The notes under the pieces are model-generated. The model did no database searches and had not been told where the DNA came from. It saw nothing but the letters and a program-made list of their open reading frames with translations. A DNA stretch of 28,676 nt from SZUA-287 sp036397975. Its GTDB lineage: Bacteria > Bacteroidota > Ignavibacteria > UBA10030 > UBA6906. The position numbers were made by a program, and so were the translations under genes. This document shows positions 1 through 7,883 of the stretch, in pieces. The first letter of the stretch is position 1; each line of letters opens with the position of its first letter. The DNA is taken from assembly GCA_036397975.1 (NCBI GenBank), contig DASWHW010000029.1, forward strand, positions 1-28,676, in the 5' to 3' direction.

Positions 1-1106
1 CCCTTCTGGATTTCACGCGCGATCAACAACTCATCCTCTAACTTTTGCTTTTCGATCGCCTCCTTGAAGAGTCGTGCATTCTCAAGTGAAATGATCGCGA
101 GGTTTGCCAGCGATGATAGAAATTCGAGGTCAAGGTCCGTAAAGGATTCCTTACTCAGTTTCTCTCCAAGGAGAATTAGCCCGCGGTTCTCTCCTTGCAA
201 TTGCATCGGAACGATAGCGTGTAATCCTGCGTCGCTCAGGAGTTTCCTGGGATCGAACGAATCTTTGATAATGTAATCCGGGACTCTCGCCGGTCCTTTG
301 AGCTTTGCCAGACTCATCAGCAGTTCACTCTGCGGTACCGGTCCGTCTAGTTTCGAAGCGACGACGCGCATATCCGATCCTCCACGCAACGCGATAAGAT
401 ACCGGTTTACACCCACCTGGCCAAGAAGGGAAAAGACAAGGAGTCGAATAAGCTTTTCGGGATCAAGTAGTGACCCGAATTCTTTTCCAAGCTCGAATAA
501 AGTGTTCATCTCCTGGATTTTTCGATCGAGCTTTCGGTTCACCTGTTTTGTTTCCTCCAGGGTCCTGCTCTTTTCTATCGCCGTCGCGGAAATATTCGCT
601 AGGGATTGCAAATACGTTCGCTGCTGATCTTCAAACGGTTGTGGGGAGAACCGTTCTCCAAACCCAAGGAACCCGATGAGACGGTCGGCCATGACCATAG
701 GCAAGAGAATTGCAACACCCGCCTGGCGAAAAAACTCAACCCAAGGATAGCGTCCGGCATCGACAACCGAAATGTCGAAGAGCGTTGACGGAGTCTCTTC
801 CACTGTGATTCCCCTGCCGATGAGCGACTGCGAAAATCCTTTCGCAGCCTCAACCTTTACTTCCTTCCCGGTCGTTCCAAGCACCACCATCCCCTTACTG
901 GAGAGAATCTTTCCCATAATCGTCAGAAGAATGTGGCTGTAGATAAAGTGTGGATCCAGCGAGGAGTTGATCACCTTGCTGAATTCAAAAAGAGCTGAAT
1001 GTTCAAAGTGGCTCGCGTAAGACTCTGCCGGAGTAGGTGCGGAAGGGGTTGAACGGGTAGTGCGGTGTTTCTTGGGCGGCGAACTCTTCTTTCGTGAAGT
1101 GCTCAT
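1..1106 (-). CDS. GAF-GAF sensor serine phosphatase (RsbU/SpoIIE type), C-terminus cut by window edge
   Basis: The open frame runs from an ATG at 1106 off the left edge, giving 368 visible codons. A basic, low-complexity N-terminus (about residues 5-27) precedes two GAF-like regions at about 40-180 and 200-345. The visible end, LEDELLIAREIQK at about residues 356-368, is the helical linker that normally leads into a SpoIIE/PP2C serine phosphatase domain, as the neighbouring phosphatase shows with LAQEMQKKLLP. The catalytic domain therefore probably lies just outside the window; this is inference. No membrane segment is seen, so it should be a cytosolic sensor. Its ATG shares one base with the TGA of the RsbW-like gene upstream, implying translational coupling. 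The likely role is to dephosphorylate the STAS anti-anti-sigma factor in response to a GAF-bound signal. Confidence 0.85.
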   Translation of the reverse strand, partial: MSTSRKKSSPPKKHRTTRSTPSAPTPAESYASHFEHSALFEFSKVINSSLDPHFIYSHILLTIMGKILSSKGMVVLGTTGKEVKVEAAKGFSQSLIGRGITVEETPSTLFDISVVDAGRYPWVEFFRQAGVAILLPMVMADRLIGFLGFGERFSPQPFEDQQRTYLQSLANISATAIEKSRTLEETKQVNRKLDRKIQEMNTLFELGKEFGSLLDPEKLIRLLVFSLLGQVGVNRYLIALRGGSDMRVVASKLDGPVPQSELLMSLAKLKGPARVPDYIIKDSFDPRKLLSDAGLHAIVPMQLQGENRGLILLGEKLSKESFTDLDLEFLSSLANLAIISLENARLFKEAIEKQKLEDELLIAREIQK

Positions 1107-1531
1107 CAGTCGTTTGAAGGAAGATACTTTATGAGCCTTACCTGATTCGGTGATCCGGGTTGTATGTTGTATTCTACCTTGTCCATGAGTGACTTCATCA
1201 AATACACCCCCAGTCCACCCTTACGGAAATGCGAGAGATATTCTTTCATGTCGGGACGTTTCACACCGTTTGGATCGAAAATCCTGCCGTTATCGTGAAT
1301 GGTCACTTCAAATGTTTTTTTTGCCCCCCGAATAGAGACTTTCAGATTCTTCGTTGCATCGTAACGGTATGCATGTTTGATGACATTGGTACAGGCCTCA
1401 TCCACCGCGAGCGCGATTTTCGAGACGTCCTCATCGGAGAAACCAAATTCCTGCGCCGCACGAGAAACGAAATCCCGAACAGCGATCAATTCCTCGGTTC
1501 TGCTCTCGATCTGTATGGACCGTTCTTTCAC
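1106..1531 (-). CDS. RsbW-type anti-sigma factor serine kinase / ATP-binding protein
   Basis: This 141-residue single-domain GHKL ATPase matches the RsbW/SpoIIAB family in length and motifs. The N box is AVDEACTNVIKHAY at about 42-55, with Glu45 and Asn49 as expected catalytic and Mg-binding residues. The G1-type motif is DNGRIFDP at 80-87, and the glycine-rich ATP lid is GGLGVYLMKSLMD at 105-117. Such proteins phosphorylate a STAS partner and, in the sigma-regulating subfamily, sequester a sigma factor. The start is GTG, and the GTG overlaps the STAS gene stop in a GTGA arrangement. No sigma factor gene lies nearby, so whether it binds a sigma factor or another target cannot be told from the sequence. 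Confidence 0.92.
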   Translation of the reverse strand: MKERSIQIESRTEELIAVRDFVSRAAQEFGFSDEDVSKIALAVDEACTNVIKHAYRYDATKNLKVSIRGAKKTFEVTIHDNGRIFDPNGVKRPDMKEYLSHFRKGGLGVYLMKSLMDKVEYNIQPGSPNQVRLIKYLPSND

Positions 1532-1908
1532 TTCTTCGCGTTCCCCGGAAGAGTTGTTTTGGAATCGAGGAACCTACTGATTGCCTCGCCCTCATCAGCG
1601 AGAATGTCGTACAACAATGGAAATCCAAGGAGATCAAAAATATTAAAGACCTTTGGGGACATATTGGAGAGCTTGATATCGCCCTTGTTTTTCCGGACAT
1701 CCTCCACAAACGCCATAAACACACCAAGTCCCGCGCTGCTGATGTAGGACAACTCCTTGCAGTTCACGACGATCTTGTACCTGCTTGACTTCAGGAGCGC
1801 CTGAAATGCATCTTCCAACTTCGGCGCCGTATGGGCGTCGAGGTACCCCTTGATTTCGAGAACGTTGATGTCTTTCGTCTCGCGCTGCAATATATTGAAT
1901 TCACTCAT
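1528..1908 (-). CDS. STAS-domain anti-anti-sigma factor (RsbV/SpoIIAA type)
   Basis: This is a 126-residue STAS domain, the usual size of SpoIIAA/RsbV. The motif YISSAGLGV at 55-63 carries the expected phospho-acceptor, Ser58, by alignment with the DSSGLGV/DSTGLGV motifs of SpoIIAA and RsbV. The dephospho form should bind the adjacent RsbW-type kinase and free that kinase's target. I chose the ATG at 1908 because GAAGGAG lies 7 nt upstream. An upstream in-frame start at 1965 would overlap the phosphatase gene and adds a sequence unlike the family N-terminus. The gene sits between a membrane phosphatase (14 nt upstream) and the kinase (4-nt overlap), the classic partner-switching order. Confidence 0.93.
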   Translation of the reverse strand: MSEFNILQRETKDINVLEIKGYLDAHTAPKLEDAFQALLKSSRYKIVVNCKELSYISSAGLGVFMAFVEDVRKNKGDIKLSNMSPKVFNIFDLLGFPLLYDILADEGEAISRFLDSKTTLPGNAKK

Positions 1909-1922
1909 AGCGACTCCTTCGG

Positions 1923-4013
1923 TTACAACGGTGCTTTCTGTGCGGCTGCGTTCGGGCCCATCCATTTCACTACAAGCAACGTTAGATCGTCGTGATTGGG
2001 ATGGTCACCGGTATACGATTTGATTTCCTCCAGAACTTCCTCTTTGATTTGGGAAGCCGATTTTTCCGCCGCTGCTTTTCCCCTCTCCAGTAGTCGATCA
2101 TATCCGTACTCGTCGTCCCCGCAACGCGCTTCTGTTACACCATCGGTATAAAAGATGCACACATCGCCCGGTGAGAGAGTGACAGATTCTTCCTTCATTG
2201 CGTCGGCAAACACTGAACCGCGGCTCATGCCAAGGCCCATCCCCCCGGGCCGAAGATAGCGAACCTCGTTCTTCGATATATGAAGCATTGGACAATGACC
2301 AGCACGGGAAAGCGTGAGGAGACCGGAGGTGGTATCAATGACCGCATAAATTAAGCTAACAAACGAGTGTTTGTCAATAGAAGATGAGAGGGCTTCATTT
2401 GCATGAATGATGAATTCCCGCGGCGAGGTATGCAACCTGCTGATAGCCTGGAAGATGCCTTTCACCTCCGACATGTAAAACGCGGCCGACACTCCCTTCC
2501 CGGACACGTCGCCCACGACAATCCCAAGGCGTCGGTCATCGAGTTGCACAAAATCATAGTAGTCCCCTCCGACCTCAAATGCAGGAGTCGAAATGGCATC
2601 GACGTCAATACCATGGACGCGCGGAAGCTCCTGCGGGAGAAGCTTTTTCTGCATCTCCTGCGCGAGAGTCATTTCCCGCATCAATCTCTCCCGCTCAATC
2701 GACTTCTTGATCAACCGTGAGTTCTCAATAGCAATGGACGCTTGGTCAGCAAATGCCGTGATCACATCAACATCGTCCTTAAAGAACCCGAACGACATCT
2801 TCTTCGTCGCATAGAGAATACCAATCAGTCCATTTCTAGATACCAGAGGGGCAGCAACGAGAGAGCCAATGTGAACACCACTCTTCTTGACGTGAGCAAA
2901 TCGCCGGTCCTGCTCGACATCGTCAATGCTCAACAGCTCGCGGGCCTTGATAACATCATCCCGGACATCGCCCGCAGGTAGCATAATCTTGTCGATCTCT
3001 TCCAGCGAAATATTTTTCGTCGCAACAACCTCTGCAATGTATGCTTTCGCATCCGGCTGAGTGCCAACACTCTCGCTATGGATAAGCTCCAGCCACGTAC
3101 TTCCACCTTCGCAGATTTGGAGCGTCATGGTGGTAACGGTCTCCACCAGATCATGAAAATCAAACACCTGTGTCACAAGCCGTCCAAGGTTGTGCAGCGA
3201 CGTGACCTCAGTCGTCTTGCGGTCAAACGCTTCTGCCGTTGGAAGATGGAACAGTGTGCTGACGAACGTCATACCGAAATACATGTTGCCGAAGAGACAC
3301 GACAACACAATAATCTTCGCAAGGATGTCGGAAAAATAGAGCAAGGAATGACTGATCAACGTGTTATTGTTGAGGAGGACATTCAGGATAACAAAGGAGA
3401 GAAAGAGGAAAAAGGAATAGATGAGCGTGATTACTTTTTCCCGCTTCGTGAGGTAAATAATCCACGAGAGACGGAATGAATTCATGACGGCAAGCCCGAG
3501 CGTACAAAAAAAGAGAACCGACATGAGCGTATTCTCTTCCAACGGTTTCAGCCAGAATGCAACAATGCCGGTGGCGGTAAGAATCACAAAAAACGCGATC
3601 AGGTTTCGACGGGAATGTTTCCTCCGTTTGAACAGCACCAATTCACGCAACCCTCTCATCAACACGGTAGTAAACAAGCCAAGAGTGAGGCCGAGGAGGA
3701 ACGCTACAAAGAGCGCGTCAAAACCAAGCGGCAGCAGGTCATTACCCTTGATGTCGAAATTGTCCGAGACACCCGTTGCAAGAACGGCGGACAGGATGAC
3801 CACAATACCGGACGCGATGAGGAGCAGTCCCAGGATGCGGAGAGGAGGAAAGCGTTTTCCTCTGGTAGACTGCTCGAGCAAGATCAACAGAAGAACAAAT
3901 CCAAGAAGGAGGAAGACGTCTCTCAGGACACCGAGTCCACTGCTCTCAACATCGACTGCTTTCCGGATAACATCAATGATAAAAACGGCGAGGATAAGAA
4001 TGATCGACCCCAT
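1923..4013 (-). CDS. Membrane-anchored GAF-SpoIIE serine phosphatase (RsbU-like)
   Basis: The protein has at least 696 residues. Several hydrophobic helices (about 3-250) anchor it in the inner membrane, followed by a GAF domain at about 275-435, a linker (LAQEMQKKLLP, 450-460) and a SpoIIE/PP2C phosphatase domain at about 465-690. Metal-binding signatures are intact: EVGGDYYDF at 480-488, GDVSGKG at 501-507, FYTDGVTEA, and HDDLTLL near the C-terminus. It should dephosphorylate the STAS protein encoded 14 nt downstream. The ATG at 4013 is the first standard start but has no Shine-Dalgarno site and falls inside the first hydrophobic segment. The frame stays open upstream to 4127 and encodes an Arg-rich pre-membrane stretch (SRRGGRTSRIRR), so the true N-terminus is probably longer; see findings. 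Confidence 0.93.
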   Translation of the reverse strand: MGSIILILAVFIIDVIRKAVDVESSGLGVLRDVFLLLGFVLLLILLEQSTRGKRFPPLRILGLLLIASGIVVILSAVLATGVSDNFDIKGNDLLPLGFDALFVAFLLGLTLGLFTTVLMRGLRELVLFKRRKHSRRNLIAFFVILTATGIVAFWLKPLEENTLMSVLFFCTLGLAVMNSFRLSWIIYLTKREKVITLIYSFFLFLSFVILNVLLNNNTLISHSLLYFSDILAKIIVLSCLFGNMYFGMTFVSTLFHLPTAEAFDRKTTEVTSLHNLGRLVTQVFDFHDLVETVTTMTLQICEGGSTWLELIHSESVGTQPDAKAYIAEVVATKNISLEEIDKIMLPAGDVRDDVIKARELLSIDDVEQDRRFAHVKKSGVHIGSLVAAPLVSRNGLIGILYATKKMSFGFFKDDVDVITAFADQASIAIENSRLIKKSIERERLMREMTLAQEMQKKLLPQELPRVHGIDVDAISTPAFEVGGDYYDFVQLDDRRLGIVVGDVSGKGVSAAFYMSEVKGIFQAISRLHTSPREFIIHANEALSSSIDKHSFVSLIYAVIDTTSGLLTLSRAGHCPMLHISKNEVRYLRPGGMGLGMSRGSVFADAMKEESVTLSPGDVCIFYTDGVTEARCGDDEYGYDRLLERGKAAAEKSASQIKEEVLEEIKSYTGDHPNHDDLTLLVVKWMGPNAAAQKAPL

Positions 4014-4127
4014 CGCGAGGACAACACGTCGGATCCGGGATGTCCGACCCCCACGCCGCGATGTCTGTTCTCCGATGGAAGGAAATCCAGTTTTGTCTAT
4101 CGTGGAGCCGATGATGTTCTTAACCCT

Positions 4128-4269
4128 TCAAAATGGAATAGAGGAAACCGGGGGGATTGATACGATCCTCCCGTACAGTTGTGTTCTTCGTTGTGGCGGT
4201 GAAAAAGTTGCGAAGGTTGCTACTGGAGTGAAACGCCGTTCATCCCGGATTCAGCAATTCGAAAGCCGA
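4128..4269. other. Intergenic region between TPR gene and phosphatase gene
   Basis: The nominal gap between the two genes is 256 nt (4014-4269), but the part below 4128 is probably coding for the phosphatase N-terminus. In the remainder I see only a G-rich imperfect hairpin (4150-4172), which carries an A/C mismatch on the minus-strand RNA and has no T-run. A Shine-Dalgarno-like TGAAGGG (minus strand) lies at 4124-4130. I could not identify a convincing promoter here. Confidence 0.4.
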
Positions 4270-4962
4270 TCAGGATGCAGTGAGACGGGCTATATGTCTG
4301 TCAGCCTCTCGTCCAAAGGTGGTCGTTGCATGGTCTTTTTTGAGCTTCTTATACAGGTTAATAGCTTGATCCCTGCTCCCTGCCAAACCATAATTACGGG
4401 CGGCATTGCTCAAATACTCCGCAACATGGACGTCATCCGGGTTCTTGTTCGCGGCCTTCTGAAAGTTTTCCGCCGCCTGGTCGTATTTTCCCAATCCTTC
4501 GTAGGCCCCGGCGATTCCAGCCAAACGAGCAACGGCGAGCAATGTGTGGGCGGGGCTGAAGTCGTCAAATTTTTCCAGAGCCAATTCGTACTTCCCGGTG
4601 CGTGCATACGCATCTGCAAGATAAAACGTCGCTATTTCTCCAGCATCCGAGCTCCCGTAGTTCGCAACGATATCCTTTAGCCCGACAATATTTCTCTCGG
4701 GAACCCCGTTGATAGCCGCTTCATACTGACCATTGTCGAACAACTGATACACTTGGGCAAGCTGCAGTGAGGCACGCTCGTTGTTTTGTTTCCTGTTATT
4801 CGTGTAAAAGACAACGGCAAGTGCCAGAAGTCCGATAACGAGAAGTGAAGTCGAGATGTGTTTCTTGTGTTTTTCGTAGAACGCAACCGTCTTCGCATAG
4901 GTGGTAATAAGAGGATCTTCTTTGAGTTCTCGTTTAGAGAGTTTTTTTTGCGCACGAAGCAT
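4270..4962 (-). CDS. Membrane-anchored tetratricopeptide repeat protein
   Basis: The protein has 230 residues. A Lys/Arg-rich cytosolic N-terminus (1-34) is followed by one membrane helix at about 36-54 and a long helical domain with TPR-like repeats. The clearest repeats are FYLADAYARTGKYELALEKF and AGAYEGLGKYDQAAENFQKA, with the TPR consensus pattern of Gly/Ala at position 8, Tyr at 11 and Ala at 20. Topology implies a periplasmic TPR domain with a short inside tail. It resembles YfgM-like single-pass TPR proteins that bind envelope or secretion partners, but I see nothing that fixes a partner. An AAAGGA site lies 10 nt upstream of the ATG. It follows tRNA-Arg by about 40 nt and may be co-transcribed with it. 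Confidence 0.85.
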   Translation of the reverse strand: MLRAQKKLSKRELKEDPLITTYAKTVAFYEKHKKHISTSLLVIGLLALAVVFYTNNRKQNNERASLQLAQVYQLFDNGQYEAAINGVPERNIVGLKDIVANYGSSDAGEIATFYLADAYARTGKYELALEKFDDFSPAHTLLAVARLAGIAGAYEGLGKYDQAAENFQKAANKNPDDVHVAEYLSNAARNYGLAGSRDQAINLYKKLKKDHATTTFGREADRHIARLTAS

Positions 4963-5001
4963 GATTCATGATTCCTTTTGATGATACGAAGAATGACCGA
5001 G

Positions 5002-5075
5002 TGCGCCTGTCGGGACTCGAACCCGAAGCCTTTAGCTTCGGAGGCTAACGCTCTATCCAATTGAGCTACAGGCGC
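5002..5075 (-). tRNA. tRNA-Arg (anticodon CCG)
   Basis: A full cloverleaf can be folded by eye. The acceptor stem is GCGCCTG/CAGGCGC with an A discriminator at 5002. The D arm is GCTC..GAGC, the anticodon stem TTAGC/GCTAA with loop CTCCGAA, giving anticodon CCG (reads CGG), and the T arm is TCGGG-TTCGAGT-CCCGA. The 3' CCA is not encoded (the next bases read CTC), so it must be added after transcription. Its promoter lies directly upstream. The arm sequences all pair, so it should be functional. Confidence 0.96.
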
Positions 5076-5096
5076 GTTTCTGGACAATTCGGACAA

Positions 5097-5127
5097 CAAA
5101 GATACGCATTTGCCGAATGGCTTTCAA
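5097..5127 (-). promoter_or_regulatory. Promoter of tRNA-Arg (TTGAAA-N17-TATCTTTG)
   Basis: On the minus strand TTGAAA (5122-5127) is separated by exactly 17 nt from TATCTT (5099-5104), which continues as TATCTTTG (5097-5104). This fits the Bacteroidota consensus TAnnTTTG at -7 with TTG at -33, and also passes as an ordinary sigma-70 promoter. The start would fall around 5090, leaving a leader of about 15 nt before the mature tRNA. The position directly before a tRNA is strong contextual support. Confidence 0.75.
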
Positions 5128-5139
5128 GGCAACGTCCTC

Positions 5140-6837
5140 TTACTTCGCCCCGAGCTTTTGTTCCAAACGTGAAGTTGCAAATGATGCTCCCCCAACACAA
5201 GCAAGAATCAGCAAAAGAAGAAACACACAATAGGCAGCGGCGCCACCGAAATTGTACATCCGCATTTGAGAAAGGATCTCGACGGCAATCGGTCGATTAT
5301 TGAACGAGTACAGCAGAATAGATGAAACGAACTCTCCCAGCGACGCAATCAAGACCAACAACGCACCCGAAATAATCCCGGGGCCAATCAGCGGAAGGAC
5401 AACTTTCCGCAAGCGCAACCAGAAGCTTGCACCCAGAGCGGCCCCGGCCTCAACAAGCGATCCATCGAGCGTTTCGAGCGCTGCGCTGGTGGAACGGACG
5501 ACGAGAGGATACGAACGCGCGAAATATGCAATGGGCAGAATCCAGAAGCTTCCCACAAGAACCGCAAATCCCCCAAGAACGTGGGATGAATTAAAGACGA
5601 TGAGAAGTCCAATGGCAATGATCGTTCCCGGCAAAGCAAACGGAATGTTGACCAACAATTCAAGTGGAGTCCTCCAGCGACCGAGTGAGCCTCGCACAAT
5701 AACATACGAAACGGTCACCCCCACCAGAAGGCAGAACGCCAAGGTCAGAAGGCTCATCATGATGCTGTTCAGAATCGGTTCAAATACATGGGCGTCAGAA
5801 AGGAGCTTCTGAAAATTTTCCAGCGTGTATGCCGTTGGAAATATCTGCCATGTCCAGGAACCCTCTTTGGCAAAGGCGATCAGGAGAATCGTGAGGATAG
5901 GCAGCAACTCGAAGACAAACAGTGCTACGGTTCCCACGATGAGAATACGCCGGGACAGTGATCTGATTGCGATCTTTCCCATTCGGCTGGAACCCTTGGC
6001 AGCCCTTGTGCTCGTGGAAGCCGTGCGTCGAAAGAAAAAAAAGAACATGACCGATGCGATGCCAAGCAGGACTGATTGTGCGGCAGCAAGTTCAATGTCG
6101 CCGTTTAGCTTCGTTGAATAGATCAGCGTGGTCAAAAAGCGCTTATCTCCACCAAACAGGAAAGGCGCGGTGAATGAAGCCATGCTTGCCATGAATGTCA
6201 GCAGAGCAGCCCCCGTGAGAGCAGAGCGGATTTCAGGAAGGATGACCCGAAGGAACGTCGTCCAGGCCCCTGCTCCCACGCTGGCCGCAGCCTCGATGAG
6301 TGAGCCATCGATATTCCGCAAAGGCGGCAGGAGAAACAGGTAGGTATAGACGTAAAACGAATATACATGAACCATCAGGATCGCGGCAAAACCATCGACG
6401 CCAAAGATGGACTCTTCGGACATGAACATCTGCTGAAGCAGACGCGGAATGATCCCGCTTTCTCCAAATACAAAGAGAAATGAAATAACTCCCACCAAGG
6501 GTGGCAGTCCAATTGGAAGAACTGCCAACGCTGAAATAATTTTCTTGCCGACAAAATCGCATTGCGTCAGCGTAACAGCAAATAGGGTTCCGACAACACC
6601 ACTCAAAATAACTGTCACAATTGAAACGGCAATCGAATTCCTAACCGCCTCCCAGAAACCGGCATTGTGCCACGACAGAAGTTCCAGATATCTCTGCAGC
6701 GAAAGTATTCCATTGACGGTGAGGCTTTCACGCGCCATCGCAAGCAAGGGATAAAGAACGTATCCGGCAATCACGGCCACGGCAATTGCAATGGGAACAA
6801 CAATTGAAATTGGAGAAGATGATTTCAAGACCACCAT
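5140..6837 (-). CDS. ABC transporter permease, fused double domain (Fe3+/thiamine/phosphonate importer type)
   Basis: The protein has about 565 residues and two similar halves, each with around six membrane helices. This is the FbpB/AfuB layout in which two BPD_transp_1 domains are fused in one chain. EAA-type loops that contact the ATPase are visible in both halves: EAAASVGAGAWTTFLRVILP in the first and EAGAALGASFWLRLRKVVLP in the second. I prefer the ATG at 6837, which overlaps the ATPase gene by 13 nt, to the one at 6879, which would overlap by 55 nt. Its ATPase and binding lipoprotein are encoded just upstream, so the three genes form a complete importer. The family moves Fe3+, thiamine or phosphonates; the substrate here is unresolved. 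Confidence 0.92.
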   Translation of the reverse strand: MVVLKSSSPISIVVPIAIAVAVIAGYVLYPLLAMARESLTVNGILSLQRYLELLSWHNAGFWEAVRNSIAVSIVTVILSGVVGTLFAVTLTQCDFVGKKIISALAVLPIGLPPLVGVISFLFVFGESGIIPRLLQQMFMSEESIFGVDGFAAILMVHVYSFYVYTYLFLLPPLRNIDGSLIEAAASVGAGAWTTFLRVILPEIRSALTGAALLTFMASMASFTAPFLFGGDKRFLTTLIYSTKLNGDIELAAAQSVLLGIASVMFFFFFRRTASTSTRAAKGSSRMGKIAIRSLSRRILIVGTVALFVFELLPILTILLIAFAKEGSWTWQIFPTAYTLENFQKLLSDAHVFEPILNSIMMSLLTLAFCLLVGVTVSYVIVRGSLGRWRTPLELLVNIPFALPGTIIAIGLLIVFNSSHVLGGFAVLVGSFWILPIAYFARSYPLVVRSTSAALETLDGSLVEAGAALGASFWLRLRKVVLPLIGPGIISGALLVLIASLGEFVSSILLYSFNNRPIAVEILSQMRMYNFGGAAAYCVFLLLLILACVGGASFATSRLEQKLGAK

Positions 6838-7877
6838 CCGGGAAAGAGCTTCACCATGTCCATGTCGAATCGAATCCATACGGTGTCACCAACAAGGAGA
6901 TGGTTGGAAAATGTGGAACTCACCATCGATGAATGAACTTCTAAACCATTCAGCAAGAGAATGAGGTTCGTAGTAAACCCGAGGTACTCCTTTTCCTGAA
7001 CGACGGCTGACATTGTTCCTGCGTTCTTCTGTGAGAGGACGATAATCGCCTCATGCCTGATTGAAAGAGTGGCGTTCCCCACGGGCACTTCGCTCAATCC
7101 TTGCACGTTCACTACAAACTTTCCGGCGGTAAAGCGCTTGTCCGTATAATGTCCCTCCACCAGATTTGCACCGCCAAGAAACCTCGCTACAAAAGGATTG
7201 ACCGGTTGTTCGTAAACCTCCTCGGGGGAACCAACCTGTTCCAGCGCTCCATCGCGCATTACCGCTATTCGGTCGGAAAGGCTCATCGCCTCCTCTTGAT
7301 CGTGTGTGACGTACACCGTCGTAATCCCCGTGCGGCGTTGAAGCGCACGGATCTCTTCGCGAGTTTTTACTCTCAGAGAAACATCAAGGTTACTGAGTGG
7401 CTCATCGAACAGAAGAATGGAGGGCTGGAGGACAAGAGCCCTGGCGACCGCGACTCGCTGTTGCTCTCCACCACTGAGTCGGGGAACCTGCTCGTGGATT
7501 TTTCGCACCAGGTCAACGGCTTCCAATGCCTCCCGCACCCTACGCCGAATCTCCTCTTTCTGCACTTTCCGGACTTCCAACCCAAAAGCAACGTTCCCGA
7601 ATACAGTCATATGTGGAAAGAGGGCATACGTCTGAAACACCATCCCGATCCCCCGATCCTGAGGTGGCTTCTCGGTGATGTCCTCACCGTTCACGAGGAT
7701 ACGCCCTGAGGAGGGAGATTCAAATCCAGCAATCATTCGGAGCAAGGTGGTCTTACCGCATCCGCTTGGACCAAGGATCGAGAAGAATTGGCCCGACGGG
7801 ATATCCAGGCGTTCTATATGAACGGCGCGTGTTTTCTCAAACACCTTTGTAACACCAACGATGGAGACTGCGGACAT
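6825..7877 (-). CDS. ABC importer ATP-binding protein (FbpC/PotA-like)
   Basis: This is a 350-residue nucleotide-binding subunit with all motifs intact: Walker A GPSGCGKT (36-43), Q-loop FQTYALFPHM (81-90), signature LSGGEQQRVAVARAL (134-148), Walker B ILLFDEP (154-160) and switch His192 in YVTHDQEEA. The C-terminal part from about residue 240 is a TOBE-like beta domain typical of the iron, spermidine, sulfate and maltose ATPases. It powers the adjacent double permease. The ATG lies 6 nt after the binding protein gene, so co-translation is expected. The specificity call (Fe3+-type) rests on the fused permease and the binding-protein family rather than on this subunit. Confidence 0.95.
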   Translation of the reverse strand: MSAVSIVGVTKVFEKTRAVHIERLDIPSGQFFSILGPSGCGKTTLLRMIAGFESPSSGRILVNGEDITEKPPQDRGIGMVFQTYALFPHMTVFGNVAFGLEVRKVQKEEIRRRVREALEAVDLVRKIHEQVPRLSGGEQQRVAVARALVLQPSILLFDEPLSNLDVSLRVKTREEIRALQRRTGITTVYVTHDQEEAMSLSDRIAVMRDGALEQVGSPEEVYEQPVNPFVARFLGGANLVEGHYTDKRFTAGKFVVNVQGLSEVPVGNATLSIRHEAIIVLSQKNAGTMSAVVQEKEYLGFTTNLILLLNGLEVHSSMVSSTFSNHLLVGDTVWIRFDMDMVKLFPGWWS

Positions 7878-7883
7878 GACTAC

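Noticed and set aside
4150..4172. G-rich hairpin GGGGGGAT/ATCCTCCC as a terminator for the TPR gene
   Set aside because: On the minus-strand RNA one pair becomes an A/C mismatch, there is no following T-run, and it lies about 100 nt past the stop.
3484..4680. 398-codon plus-strand open frame across the phosphatase N-terminus and TPR gene
   Set aside because: It is antisense to two well-supported genes, has an Arg/Ser-rich composition typical of shadow frames, and shows no domain or ribosome-binding site.
4677..5099. Minus-strand 140-codon frame running through tRNA-Arg, with the peptide VAQLDRALASEAKGFGFESRQAH
   Set aside because: That peptide is the familiar artefact of translating a tRNA gene. 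The frame overlaps the TPR gene out of phase.
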